This document shows, in pieces, positions 44,464 through 53,454 of a stretch of 64,000 nt of DNA (positions are counted from its first letter, which is position 1; each line of letters starts with the position of its first letter). The notes under the pieces were generated by a model that saw nothing but the letters and a program-made list of their open reading frames with translations, did not search any database and had not been told where the DNA came from. Location: positions 124,001 to 188,000 of the forward strand of contig CAVOZW010000014.1 of the NCBI GenBank assembly GCA_963701385.1. The letters run 5' to 3'. A program made the position numbers and the translations under genes. The DNA is from B30-G6 sp963701385 (GTDB taxonomy: Bacteria; Desulfobacterota; Desulfobacteria; Desulfobacterales; B30-G6).

Positions 44464-47121
44464 ATGTCATGTATCGGCAATAAGACACTGACTAAACTAG
44501 GATCTATTGTTGCTTTATTAGCTTTAATCTTTCTACTAGGATGCTCTGGAGGTGGAGGAAGCGGCGGTGGGGATGGAGATGGATTTGACCCGATAGCGCA
44601 AGACCAGGACACAATTATTTCCCTGGATGATGGAGGCTCAATCTTCATTCTCCAAGACGCATTACCTGCTGGTACGCAGATTGAAATTGTTAAGAGCTTT
44701 GGTAAGCCCACACTACCGGAGGGACTCGAAGCAGTTGGCACCGCTCACCTTATTTTTTCAGATTCGGAGTTAAGTCTGCCTGCAACGATCAGTTTGCCAA
44801 TACCTGAAGGTGAAAACGCCGACGACCTTGCCATTGTTCGAATTGAAAACAGTGGAAAGATCACCATTCTTCAGACCAGCGTGGAAGGTGACTTGATTGA
44901 AGCATATTCGCCAGGATTTTCGAGCATAACTGCGGCACGCCTAAGTAGTATTTTAAAAAATATAAACCCCAAAATACATGGACCAGATGTAGTCTCAGGC
45001 GACGAGGGCCTGAAGGCCCAGTATTTTGAAGAACAATTCAAGTATGAAGGTGGGCTAAACCGCGTTTGGTACAACAATGAATATGGGCAAGTTAAAGAAA
45101 AAACTCAGTTGGTTCAGTCAGGCGACCCCTTGCAGGATAATTTTGTAACGCTACATTTTAAGGAAACCCTTCCAGATGATGTACAGATGGTCCTCCAGGT
45201 CCAACTGATGGATCCAGAAAGTGGATTTGACTTTTATGCCTATAAACATATCAAGGTGGGCACCCTGGATGAGGATGACGCACCACTGGATATCCGTATC
45301 GTTTCTCCTCTGGTGGTTACTACTCAAGACTTCTTTGACGTCAAAGTTTCCATCCCTAACCTTGGTGATGATTCGGTCACGTCCTGGGAATGGAATATCA
45401 AGGAAAGGGGCTCGTGCGAAACAGAATGTACTGACTCACTAAGCTTTGAAGAAATAAATTTTGATATACCTGGTAGCTACGCTTTAACGGTATCGGCAAC
45501 AGCCGGGGAGCGTAGCGGGGACGCTTCGTTTAGTGTTAAAGTAACCGATGACCTGAAGATAGTCGAGATCCGCCCGGATACTACTGAGGTTATCTTTAAT
45601 CCGAATCTTCCAGTCGCCAGTGCTTCGATAACGGGCAAGATTACACCTACTCTACCGCCGTATACCTACGAATGGAGCCTTGAACCGTCCGATCAATGGT
45701 CGTCGGAAACGTATCAAAGCGCGGAAACAGAACACACCGTCGAGCCTTACTTTTACCAACCAGGAAATTACCGTATCACATTGCGTGCCAATGACGACGA
45801 GGGTGGATTTGATTTGAAAGACCATTGGTTTGATATTGGTGAGTGTCCTGATATTGAGATTATGGTCGATGCGCTACCGGCGGAGGTACAGACCGATACA
45901 GAAATCAGCGTTGATTTGGGAGTCAAGGGTGGATGTCTTATTCTCTTGGGTAACAGGTTAAACTACGCCATAATTATCGACTGGGGAAATAATTCGCCAC
46001 CTGAGATCAAAAGATTAACGGCCTCCACACCTTTTAATGGGGTGACAACTACCTTCAGTCATAGCTATCCAGTCGTCGGCGAATACGAGATTCGCATTGG
46101 CGCGATCACCGAAATCCCAGGATTAATAGCGTTTCCCGAAAATGCTGAGCAGCTGGATTCGGATATCCTGGATCGTGTGGAAAAAGTCAGTATACATATG
46201 CCGGCAAAGGTCGGGGTAAAAACCATTCCGATAAAGATTGTCGAGAACACAAGCAGTGCCATTGAGATCAGTATTTCGGCCGATATCCAGTCAGCTACTG
46301 TCAACGAGCAAGTGAACTTCACTTCAACCGTTTCTGGCGGACAAGCACCATATACCTACAAATGGGATTTTGACAATAACGGCACCATTGATTCAAACAA
46401 CAGTAATCCCGGACATACCTTTACTGCTGCAGGCACATATACCGTAACATTGACGGTTACTGATGCAGCTGACAACGAAGACACGGCGACCCTGCAAATA
46501 ATAGTTACCGAAGCAATAGCGCATCAACTACAATGGGAACGTGTTTCAATGGTGGTCAATCCACATGAGGTACTTCCCAGCTATGATGGCCCGGTTACGG
46601 GAACGAAAATCACGACGCAAATAAGTCAAAGTTCGTTATCCTACACCTATGAAAAGTATAACTATCTGGATGAGCTAATGGTTTCGTCAACCTTTACCTG
46701 CAACTTCCCACAACCACCCGCCGTCATTCCCTATGTGGGGCCTGCCCACCTGGACTGGTTTACGGTGGGTTCAATTGATTGCACATTGACTTGCGAGATG
46801 CATGGGGTTGGCTGCAGCGCGCGTATAAATGTGAGACAGGAGCATTACTTAGAGAGTGAAGGTCCTGCCTGGGTAAAATTATTGCCTAACCATAGTCAAG
46901 ACGGAGGATTCTTCTCGGATTCGGACGAAGGCACATACAGCGAAACCAGAATAATCACTACCACGCACTACACAACCGAACCACAACCTGAAGAGGACGA
47001 CCCTTATTATAAACTGATATGCATCCACGACGGATATCCGCATTTTACAGAAGAAGAGGGGACACAAAACGCGTTGGCAGTTTGTTGGCATTACCGGCCT
47101 GCCCTATTACCAGTGGAATAG
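44464..47121 (+). CDS. Large lipoprotein with PKD domain
   Basis: 885 residues. Lipobox FLLGC at residues about 26-30 followed by a glycine/serine linker (SGGGGSGGGDGD). Several Ig/PKD-like beta domains follow; the clearest is about 595-685 (NEQVNFTSTVSGGQAPYTYK, WDFDNNGTIDSNNS, HTFTAAGTYTVTLTVTDAAD). The C-terminal 200 residues have scattered cysteines (CTLTCEMHGVGCSARI) and no recognised fold. Exported and probably outer-membrane anchored at the cell surface, in adhesion or binding. No partner genes nearby. Confidence 0.85.
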   Translation: MSCIGNKTLTKLGSIVALLALIFLLGCSGGGGSGGGDGDGFDPIAQDQDTIISLDDGGSIFILQDALPAGTQIEIVKSFGKPTLPEGLEAVGTAHLIFSDSELSLPATISLPIPEGENADDLAIVRIENSGKITILQTSVEGDLIEAYSPGFSSITAARLSSILKNINPKIHGPDVVSGDEGLKAQYFEEQFKYEGGLNRVWYNNEYGQVKEKTQLVQSGDPLQDNFVTLHFKETLPDDVQMVLQVQLMDPESGFDFYAYKHIKVGTLDEDDAPLDIRIVSPLVVTTQDFFDVKVSIPNLGDDSVTSWEWNIKERGSCETECTDSLSFEEINFDIPGSYALTVSATAGERSGDASFSVKVTDDLKIVEIRPDTTEVIFNPNLPVASASITGKITPTLPPYTYEWSLEPSDQWSSETYQSAETEHTVEPYFYQPGNYRITLRANDDEGGFDLKDHWFDIGECPDIEIMVDALPAEVQTDTEISVDLGVKGGCLILLGNRLNYAIIIDWGNNSPPEIKRLTASTPFNGVTTTFSHSYPVVGEYEIRIGAITEIPGLIAFPENAEQLDSDILDRVEKVSIHMPAKVGVKTIPIKIVENTSSAIEISISADIQSATVNEQVNFTSTVSGGQAPYTYKWDFDNNGTIDSNNSNPGHTFTAAGTYTVTLTVTDAADNEDTATLQIIVTEAIAHQLQWERVSMVVNPHEVLPSYDGPVTGTKITTQISQSSLSYTYEKYNYLDELMVSSTFTCNFPQPPAVIPYVGPAHLDWFTVGSIDCTLTCEMHGVGCSARINVRQEHYLESEGPAWVKLLPNHSQDGGFFSDSDEGTYSETRIITTTHYTTEPQPEEDDPYYKLICIHDGYPHFTEEEGTQNALAVCWHYRPALLPVE

Positions 47122-47737
47122 ATTTATGACAGTGGGCATGAATATAATCAGAATATATTAACTGCTCGAACATGCTGATATTGTAAATTCAACACCCAAA
47201 AAGGTTGTCCTGGAGTTGTGATATCATCATTCCGACCCGTCGACCGGCACCTGTGATATGTCATCAATTTTAAGCAAAGCAATGACTTTAAAAACCTGAC
47301 ATTACTCCAACATAAACAAGGTTATCAGTCCCTGAAATTTTACCGGTGTGCGAAAACTATCGTAACAGACGAAATCTTGCATTGATATGCCCCTCCGTGG
47401 TACGTTGGACATAACCAGATGGTATCTGACATTTTTACAGATTATCAGATAGTTGGACTTGTCTCCATTTATCACCGCGCAAGCGGTTTTTCAGATATAT
47501 TCATTGCCAATGGTGTAACCATCACCCACTCGAAATGTCGTCTGACCACAAGATGATGAAACAGAATGGGAAATTACTAAGAAATTAGCAACTTAATCAG
47601 AAACGAATTGCGTTTGAATTACTTAACAAATCAAAATCAGTTTCCAGAAAAAACAAGACAACCGTCGACAGCCCTAAAAAAGAGAATTGCCATCTGGCAG
47701 ACTGTTAAATTAAGAAACCCAAGGAATGGAGAGTATC
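47122..47737. other. Intergenic region, about 600 bp, no gene seen
   Basis: AT-rich, many stops in all frames. Fragments resemble other intergenic stretches (CATTACTCCAACAT near 47304 as at 40213; CAGATATATTC near 47492 as in repeat R3). I see no promoter or RNA gene that I can support. Confidence 0.5.
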
Positions 47738-47935
47738 ATGCAAAAAGAGACAGACAAGGAAACGAATCATGACGGCTCCGAAAGCAGTGGGCGAAATAAG
47801 ATTGATAATGAAAACAACTCCGGAGGAAAAAATGTTGGAAGGGGTTTAGGACGAGGTGGTGGTAAAGGTCGAAGGGATGGAACAGGAGGAGGTCGCGGTC
47901 GTGGCGGTGGCGGAAAGGGGGGGCGCCGGAAATGA
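47738..47935 (+). CDS. Small Gly/Arg-rich protein (65 aa)
   Basis: From ATG 47738 (GGAGAG upstream): an acidic/polar first half (QKETDKETNHDGSESSGRNK) and an RGG-like second half (GRGLGRGGGKGRRDGTGGGR). The ribosome site and the biased composition argue for a real gene with RNA- or DNA-binding character. A chance low-complexity frame or the edge of the neighbouring intron debris cannot be excluded. Confidence 0.45.
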   Translation: MQKETDKETNHDGSESSGRNKIDNENNSGGKNVGRGLGRGGGKGRRDGTGGGRGRGGGGKGGRRK

Positions 47936-48045
47936 CCTTATCCAGGTTTCCTTCTCGATGATTTTCCATCTTAAAGACACCCTCTCCCGATAAAGCTTGC
48001 GGATCATGGGCCTGTCGCATGAGGGCTCAAGAGGAAGGCTGGCAG

Positions 48046-48119
48046 GAGCGGTATGACGGGAGACCGTCACGTACCGTTCTGAGAGGGCCTGGGGGTGAAA
48101 TTCCCCTGGGCTACTCGAC
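48046..48119 (+). mobile_element. Group II intron RNA domains V and VI, second fragment
   Basis: Domain V at 48046-48080 is well formed: GAGCGGTA pairs with TACCGTTC, then GACGG-GAGA-CCGTC with a GNRA tetraloop. Domain VI (GGGCCTGGGGGTGAAATTCC region) and the 3' terminus CTACTCGAC follow at 48084-48119. There is no intron-encoded protein beside it, so only the 3' end survives (the left limit is unclear, perhaps near 47950). The type resembles bacterial introns and differs from the 37.1-kb one. Confidence 0.75.
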
Positions 48120-48180
48120 TCGGTATTTGGGTGATATTTGGTTTTCTGAGAGGATATCCCAGGCTGCCGCTATGGGAATC

Positions 48181-48304
48181 GCTAATATATTGACCCAGCC
48201 CAACAAGTCATGTATTGATCTTATAACACACTTGAATCACACCTGATCTGATGCTGAGCCCATAAAACACATTTGAACCAATCTTCTTTTCGACCTGTCC
48301 GTAC
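48181..48304 (+). promoter_or_regulatory. Upstream region shared with the first adenylate cyclase gene, copy 2
   Basis: Counterpart of 29283-29405; the core 48208-48251 matches at 39 of 44 positions. Lies 51 bp before the cyclase start and directly after the group II intron fragment. See copy 1 for shared motifs. Confidence 0.55.
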
Positions 48305-48354
48305 ATATTACTAACGTATCATCTTCTTCAAATCCTTAACCAGAAGGTGATCCA

Positions 48355-50031
48355 ATGCCCACAGACAAAGAAAAAGTAATCCGAAAACTCAAAGCCATTC
48401 TTTCTGCCGATGTTAAAGGCTACAGCCTCCTGATGGCTGCTGATGAAGCCTTTACCATTCAAACTTTGAAAGAGTACCGTGACATCATGTCAACGTATAT
48501 CGAACAACATAACGGTCGAGTTGTTGATGCTCCCGGAGACAATCTACTGGCAGAATTTTCCAGTGCTGTGGATGCAGTGCAGTGTGCTGTTGAGATTCAG
48601 AAGATTCTCAAAGACAAGAATGATAGCCTGCCCAATGGCAAAAGACTGGAGTTTCGGATAGGCGTCAATATCGGTGATGTCGTGCAGGATGGTGATCGAA
48701 TTTACGGTAGTGGCATTAATGTTGCTGCACGTATTGAAGGACTCTCTGATCCAGGCGGTGTTTGTATCTCTCGTAATGCATATGATCATATAAAGGATAA
48801 GCTGAAATTAGGATACGAATACCTTGGGCAACACGAAGTAAAAAATATCAAAGATCCAGTTAGAGTTTACAAAGTTTTGTTGGACCCTATAGATGCTGGG
48901 AAATTGTTAGGAGAAAGACCGGAGCGTGCAAAAAAGAAATGGATTTTACCTTTCGTTATAGTTACAGCAATCATTGTGACCTCTATTGTTTGGTATTTTT
49001 TTCAAAGTACCATGAAGCCAGGTATTGAGCCTGCATCTATCGAGAATATGGCATTACCGCTGCCCGACCTGCCTTCCATTGCCGTGCTGCCGTTTGACAA
49101 TATGAGCGATGATCCGAAGCAGGAGTTCTTGAGTGATGGAATCACCGAGAACATCATCACTGCCCTTTCCAAGGTACCAAGGCTGTTTGTGATCGCCAGA
49201 AATTCGACCTCCACTTACAAGGGAAAGCCGGTGAAGGTCAAGCAGGTAAGTGAGGAACTGGGTGTTCAGTATGTGCTGGAGGGGAGTGTTCAAAGGTCTG
49301 CCGACCGAATTCGGATCACTGCCCAGTTGATTGATGCCCTCAAGGGTCATCATCTTTGGGCAGAACGCTACGATCGTGATCTAACAGAAATATTTGCCCT
49401 TCAGGATGAGATTACCCTGAAGATCTTGAAGGCCATCCAAGTGAAGTTGACCGAGGGGGAAACATACAGGACCGTCCCATATGCCGGAGGTAAGCAAGAT
49501 CTCGATTGCTATTTGAAGGCAATGGAAGCGTTAGGTCACGTTCAACGTGCGAATATAGAGGACACCAACGTGGCTCGGCGGATAGCAGAGGAAGCTATTG
49601 CTACGTGTCCGGAGCAACTAAAGCCTTACTCTCTCATGGCTGCTATCCACATGATGGATTATTGGTTTGGCACTAGCAAGTCTCCTCGGGAGTCAATCAA
49701 AAAGGCTATTGAATTGGCTCAAAAATCCCTTGCTGTGGATGATAGTCGTGCTGAGTCTCACGCTCTGTTGGGTCAACTCTATTGCTTGGCAAAGGAGTGG
49801 GACAAAGCAATTGCTGAAGGGGAGAGGGGTGTAGCCCTTAACCCCAGTGGGGCGGATGTCAAATACTGGTATGCCGCGACTCTTACCTATGCGGGCAGAG
49901 CAGAGGAAGCTATTCTGTTGTTCGAAAAAGCAATTCGGCTTAACCCATTTGGTCCGAGCCGTTACTTCTTAAGCATACGGCCACGCGCTCCGAGCGACAG
50001 GCCGGTTCGAGGAGGCGGTTTCGGCATATAA
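48355..50031 (+). CDS. Class III adenylate cyclase with membrane segment, TolB-like domain and TPRs (frameshifted near the 3' end)
   Basis: 558 codons. The cyclase domain (about 10-175) has both metal aspartates (LSADVKGYSLLM, APGDNLLAEF) and NVAARIE for the transition-state Asn/Arg pair. A transmembrane helix (about 198-220, WILPFVIVTAIIVTSIVWYF) leads to a FlgO/TolB-N-like domain (SIAVLPFDNMSDDPKQEFLS; VQYVLEGSVQRSADRIRITA) and TPR-like repeats. Near 49971-49980 the frame breaks: the last about 20 residues (RPRAPSDRPVRGG) are junk, while the proper TPR sequence resumes in another frame. If the shift is real the C-terminal TPR part is lost but the cyclase domain is intact. Confidence 0.85.
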   Translation: MPTDKEKVIRKLKAILSADVKGYSLLMAADEAFTIQTLKEYRDIMSTYIEQHNGRVVDAPGDNLLAEFSSAVDAVQCAVEIQKILKDKNDSLPNGKRLEFRIGVNIGDVVQDGDRIYGSGINVAARIEGLSDPGGVCISRNAYDHIKDKLKLGYEYLGQHEVKNIKDPVRVYKVLLDPIDAGKLLGERPERAKKKWILPFVIVTAIIVTSIVWYFFQSTMKPGIEPASIENMALPLPDLPSIAVLPFDNMSDDPKQEFLSDGITENIITALSKVPRLFVIARNSTSTYKGKPVKVKQVSEELGVQYVLEGSVQRSADRIRITAQLIDALKGHHLWAERYDRDLTEIFALQDEITLKILKAIQVKLTEGETYRTVPYAGGKQDLDCYLKAMEALGHVQRANIEDTNVARRIAEEAIATCPEQLKPYSLMAAIHMMDYWFGTSKSPRESIKKAIELAQKSLAVDDSRAESHALLGQLYCLAKEWDKAIAEGERGVALNPSGADVKYWYAATLTYAGRAEEAILLFEKAIRLNPFGPSRYFLSIRPRAPSDRPVRGGGFGI

Positions 50032-50254
50032 AAAAGCGCTTCAGCGAGAGCCGAATAACTTTTTTGCCCATCTCAATCTGTCCGGTACATACAGTATGAT
50101 GGGCCTTGAGAAGGAGGCTCAGTCTGAAGCCGGAGAAGTGATGAAATTAAATCCAAAATTCTCATTGGATTACCTTGCAAAGGTGTCTGGATTTAAGGAT
50201 CAGTCGGAAAGAGATAAAATTATTGATGCCCTGCGTCAGGCTGGCCTGAAATGA
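49973..50254 (+). pseudogene. Out-of-frame 3' end of the preceding adenylate cyclase gene
   Basis: From GCA 49973 another frame reads AYGHALRATGRFEEAVSAYK, then NFFAHLNLSGTYSMMGLEKE, ending RDKIIDALRQAGLK and TGA at 50252-50254. This is exactly the TPR tail expected for the family, so one base too many (or two too few) lies just before 49973. Either a true frameshift mutation or a sequencing error. Confidence 0.8.
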
Positions 50255-50920
50255 GATGAGAAATTTCTGTGTTCCTGATGACAGACAGGTTCTATTTACG
50301 ACTACCGGATGGGAAATAGTAGAAAGGCTTTGACGCCTTCTTAAAAAGTCATCAAGAGGACATCAGCATAAACAAGATTTGATACAACCGACTCAATCGT
50401 TGCATCACTGCAGTGCCGTATATCTCCAACTCATCGGTATTTAACGATATTTACAGGTTTTATAGCACATCACCACCATAGCCGTTTTTAAGCGACTTGC
50501 ATTTTTATGTTATCACGAGGGAGAATCGTTTCGACGGTTTTCCCTTTTTTTGCAAATTTGAAAGAAAAATGGTATCTGTACTACCTATGGAGACATTTCC
50601 ATGTCAGATATGCTCTGAAAACACAGTTATCTTGGCAGACTGATATTCTTGATTTCTCTCCTTTCATCACAACAAGGCTGATATTTGGACTTCAGGCGAA
50701 ATTGAAGAACATATCACAGCCCTTTCAACAAACTCGAAATTTCCATATCTTGTGGTTTTGATAACTTCTTGATACCGTGGTAATATTACAATGTTGTGTT
50801 AAGAAAGCAGCGATGACCGAAATCGCTTTTGAGAAAAACTATTTAAGGGTAGCTCTATTGGATCCAGAAGCCGTGCAGGACAACATCGATAGGGCACTCA
50901 TTTAGCAAAAAAGGCTGATC
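50255..50920. other. Intergenic region with dispersed repeat R3
   Basis: About 670 bp. The 84-codon open frame at 50507-50761 lies largely inside repeat R3 (50538-50668) and has no family resemblance, so it is not called. The promoter of the tolC operon should lie in the last 150 bp; no clear boxes identified. Confidence 0.55.
50538..50668. repeat. Dispersed intergenic repeat R3, copy 1
   Basis: Aligns with 56023-56150. Shared blocks are CCTTTTTTTGCA, CAGATAT, GAAAACACAGTTATCT (identical) and GAT-TCTCTCC, at nearly the same spacing over about 130 bp. Located upstream of the export operon here and downstream of it at the other copy. Confidence 0.6.
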
Positions 50921-52453
50921 ATGAAAAAGGATGTTAATAATGAAGAAAAGAGACTTTTATATTTGACTTGTGCAACGCTTCAACACAAAGAAGCATTCCG
51001 CTGTAAAGAAGCGGACAATAGCAAATCAGTTGACGGGAGAAAAACCGAATATTTTCAGAAAAGACTCATATTCAGACGGCTTTGGGTTGGTGTTTTGCTG
51101 TCTTTGTTGATCCTGCAAGGAACGCCCCTGGTAGCAGCTGATTCTTTCCTAACCTTTACAAAAGCGCTTGATAATATGCTTACCAGGAATGAATCCATGC
51201 AGACGTCTCGCTCCGAGATCGAGCAGAAGGAGTTTGAAGCCAGGGCTGCCAGGGGACTGTACCTGCCCAAGGTCACGTTAAGCGGACGGTGGACCAGAAT
51301 TGATGAACCGATTTATCTGGACCTGAATTCCATAAGGGATGTCATCCTTGCGATGCATCCCACGGTACCTCCGGAAATGGTTCCCTCGTTTCAAGAGACC
51401 ATTCAGGATGATACCTTTTTCAAGTCCCAGCTCAATATGGTCTGGCCGATTTACACCGGGGGAAAGATAACAGCGGCAAATAAAGCCGCTGATGCCGGGG
51501 TCCAGGAATCAGAGGCAAAAATGCGCCGAACCGCCGGGACACTGACATCCGAATTGGCCAGATATTACTTTGCCGTTCGGCTGATGGACCAGGTTTTGAC
51601 TATCCGGATTGAGGTGAAGAATGCCCTGGAGCAACACCTTTTTCAAGCCCGCAGACTGCAGGAAGAGGGGTTCATTGCCCGTACAGAGCTTCTCCATGCC
51701 CAGGTGGCAAAGGCCCAGGCGGATCGTGAACTCAAGGCTTCCCGGCGTGACTTGGATCTTGCTAGAACCGCCCTTGCCAACATCCTGGCTTCGGATGACC
51801 TTGTAAATCCCTCTACTCCGCTATTTCTGATCCCTGGTATTGGCCCGGAAAATTTCTTTATAGATCAGGTCCGGAAAAACCATCCGGCTCTGGACCAGGT
51901 CCAGGCTGTAAAAGACAAGGCCCGGGAAAACTTGAGAGCCACCAGATCGGAATTTTACCCAGAGGTATATCTATTTGGGATCAGGGAACTTTATGAAGAC
52001 GACTTGACAGCTCTGGAGCCAACCTGGGCCATTGGAGTCGGAGCTAATTTCACCCTTTTTGACGGCGGGTCCAGGTCCAACCGCATAATGGCCGCCCGAA
52101 AGATGGAAGAACAGGCGGAATTGACACACCATAAATTGGCCAGGGATCTGGAGACCCTGGTTTCATCCCGTCACCAGGAACTGATGAAAGATAGTGAGCA
52201 GTTCGACTCACTCCAGGCATCGCTTGAACTCGCAGAAGAAAATCTCCGGGCCAGGAAGCGTTCTTTTGAAGAAGGACTTGCCACATCCCTGGATGTTGTC
52301 GATGCCCAGATGTCCCTTTCCGGGATTCAGGTGGAGAGGATGAAAGCGGCTTACAGCTTTGACGTGGCCTTGGCACAACTGCTTGAAGCATGCGGCAGAG
52401 GAACTGATTATCCCCAGTACCTGGCCGGGAAAATTGTGGAGGTGGAGAATTGA
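50921..52453 (+). CDS. TolC-family outer membrane efflux protein
   Basis: 510 residues. An unusually long N-terminal lead (about 52 polar residues) precedes the signal peptide (LWVGVLLSLLILQGTPLVAA), so the true start may be an internal codon. Two OEP repeats follow with TolC landmarks: FTKALDNMLTRNESMQTSRS, ARGLYLPKVTLSGRWTR, VWPIYTGGKITAANKAAD, FTLFDGGSRSNRIMAARKM and LEEGLATSLDVVDAQ-like FEEGLATSLDVVDAQMSLSG. Forms the trimeric outer-membrane exit duct. Its stop overlaps the hlyD-type start (TTGA). Confidence 0.92.
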   Translation: MKKDVNNEEKRLLYLTCATLQHKEAFRCKEADNSKSVDGRKTEYFQKRLIFRRLWVGVLLSLLILQGTPLVAADSFLTFTKALDNMLTRNESMQTSRSEIEQKEFEARAARGLYLPKVTLSGRWTRIDEPIYLDLNSIRDVILAMHPTVPPEMVPSFQETIQDDTFFKSQLNMVWPIYTGGKITAANKAADAGVQESEAKMRRTAGTLTSELARYYFAVRLMDQVLTIRIEVKNALEQHLFQARRLQEEGFIARTELLHAQVAKAQADRELKASRRDLDLARTALANILASDDLVNPSTPLFLIPGIGPENFFIDQVRKNHPALDQVQAVKDKARENLRATRSEFYPEVYLFGIRELYEDDLTALEPTWAIGVGANFTLFDGGSRSNRIMAARKMEEQAELTHHKLARDLETLVSSRHQELMKDSEQFDSLQASLELAEENLRARKRSFEEGLATSLDVVDAQMSLSGIQVERMKAAYSFDVALAQLLEACGRGTDYPQYLAGKIVEVEN

Positions 52454-53454
52454 AAAGAATACGCCATATCCTTGAGCCTGCCATCGGACTCCTGATTCTG
52501 CTTGGGTTGGTCGGAGTGCTGACTTGGTATCTGCAGGAACCTGAAGTAGAGTTCATTCAGGGTGAGGTTGACGCAACCCAGGTGAATCTTGCTGTTAAAA
52601 TTGCCGGCCGTGTTTCTGAGGTGTTCATTAAAGAGGGGCAATCCGTGGAGAAAGGTGCTAGCCTGCTAAAACTTGACAGCCCGGAGATTGACGCCAGACT
52701 CCAGCAGGCGGCGTCGTCTGAAAAGGCCGCTTCCGCCCAGCGTGACAAAGCCTACGCAGGAGCCAGAAACCAGGAAGTAGCCGCGGCCATGAATCTGTGG
52801 ATACAGAGCCAGGAGGTCGCGGAACTGGCAGAGAAGACCTACCGGAGGATCAACAACCTGTTTGCTGACGGAATCGTTCCGGGGCAGAAAAGGGACGAGG
52901 CTGAAGCAAAATGGAAAGCTGCCAGTGCAGCCGCAGCTGCCGCACGTTCCCAGTATGACATGGCCCTGGAAGGAACCCGCAAAGAAGACCGGCAAGCGGC
53001 CACAGCCCTTGTTAACCAGGCACAGGGAGCAGTCTCCGAAGTTAAAAGCTATCTGAAGGAAACCAGCCTGGAATCACCCCTGGATGGTGAGGTTATCCAT
53101 GTTCTTGCCAAACCCGGAGAAATAGTGAGCCCTGGCTATCCTCTTGTTACAATTCTTGATCTGGACGACATATGGGTCACCTTTAACCTGCGTGAAGATC
53201 GTCTGGCTGGGATGCGTATGGGAGTGGTCTTTCCGGTTTCAGCCCCAGCTCTTGGAAATGGGAAATTTGATGTGAAAATAAGTTACATATCTGCATTGGG
53301 TGACTTCGCGACCTGGAGAGCTACCAGCGCCTCCGGGGGATTTGACCTGAAGACATTTGAAGTCAGGGCCAGGCCGCTTGAAAAAATCGAAGGACTGCGG
53401 CCGGGTATGAGCATTATCGTTCCCGTTAAGGACCTGACTGATGTCCGGAAATGA
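52450..53454 (+). CDS. HlyD/EmrA-family membrane fusion protein
   Basis: 334 residues from TTG 52450. One N-terminal membrane helix (AIGLLILLGLVGVLTWYL), lipoyl/barrel-sandwich halves (NLAVKIAGRVSEVFIKEGQS; SLESPLDGEVIHVLAKPGEI), an alanine-rich coiled coil (about 80-190) and a beta-barrel end (EGLRPGMSIIVPVKD). The periplasmic adaptor of a tripartite pump, related to YhiI/YbhG types that serve ABC-2 exporters. Overlaps the permease gene by 14 bp. Confidence 0.93.
   Translation: MKRIRHILEPAIGLLILLGLVGVLTWYLQEPEVEFIQGEVDATQVNLAVKIAGRVSEVFIKEGQSVEKGASLLKLDSPEIDARLQQAASSEKAASAQRDKAYAGARNQEVAAAMNLWIQSQEVAELAEKTYRRINNLFADGIVPGQKRDEAEAKWKAASAAAAAARSQYDMALEGTRKEDRQAATALVNQAQGAVSEVKSYLKETSLESPLDGEVIHVLAKPGEIVSPGYPLVTILDLDDIWVTFNLREDRLAGMRMGVVFPVSAPALGNGKFDVKISYISALGDFATWRATSASGGFDLKTFEVRARPLEKIEGLRPGMSIIVPVKDLTDVRK

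Noticed and set aside
34875..48119. Integron cassette array (many small genes, group II introns, toxin-antitoxin)
   Set aside because: I could not find attC-like paired RYYYAAC/GTTRRRY sites between the genes, nor an integrase; the intergenic repeats R2 do not fit an attC fold.
50507..50761. 84-codon open frame before tolC
   Set aside because: It lies within dispersed repeat R3, whose other copy does not keep the frame, and it resembles no protein family.
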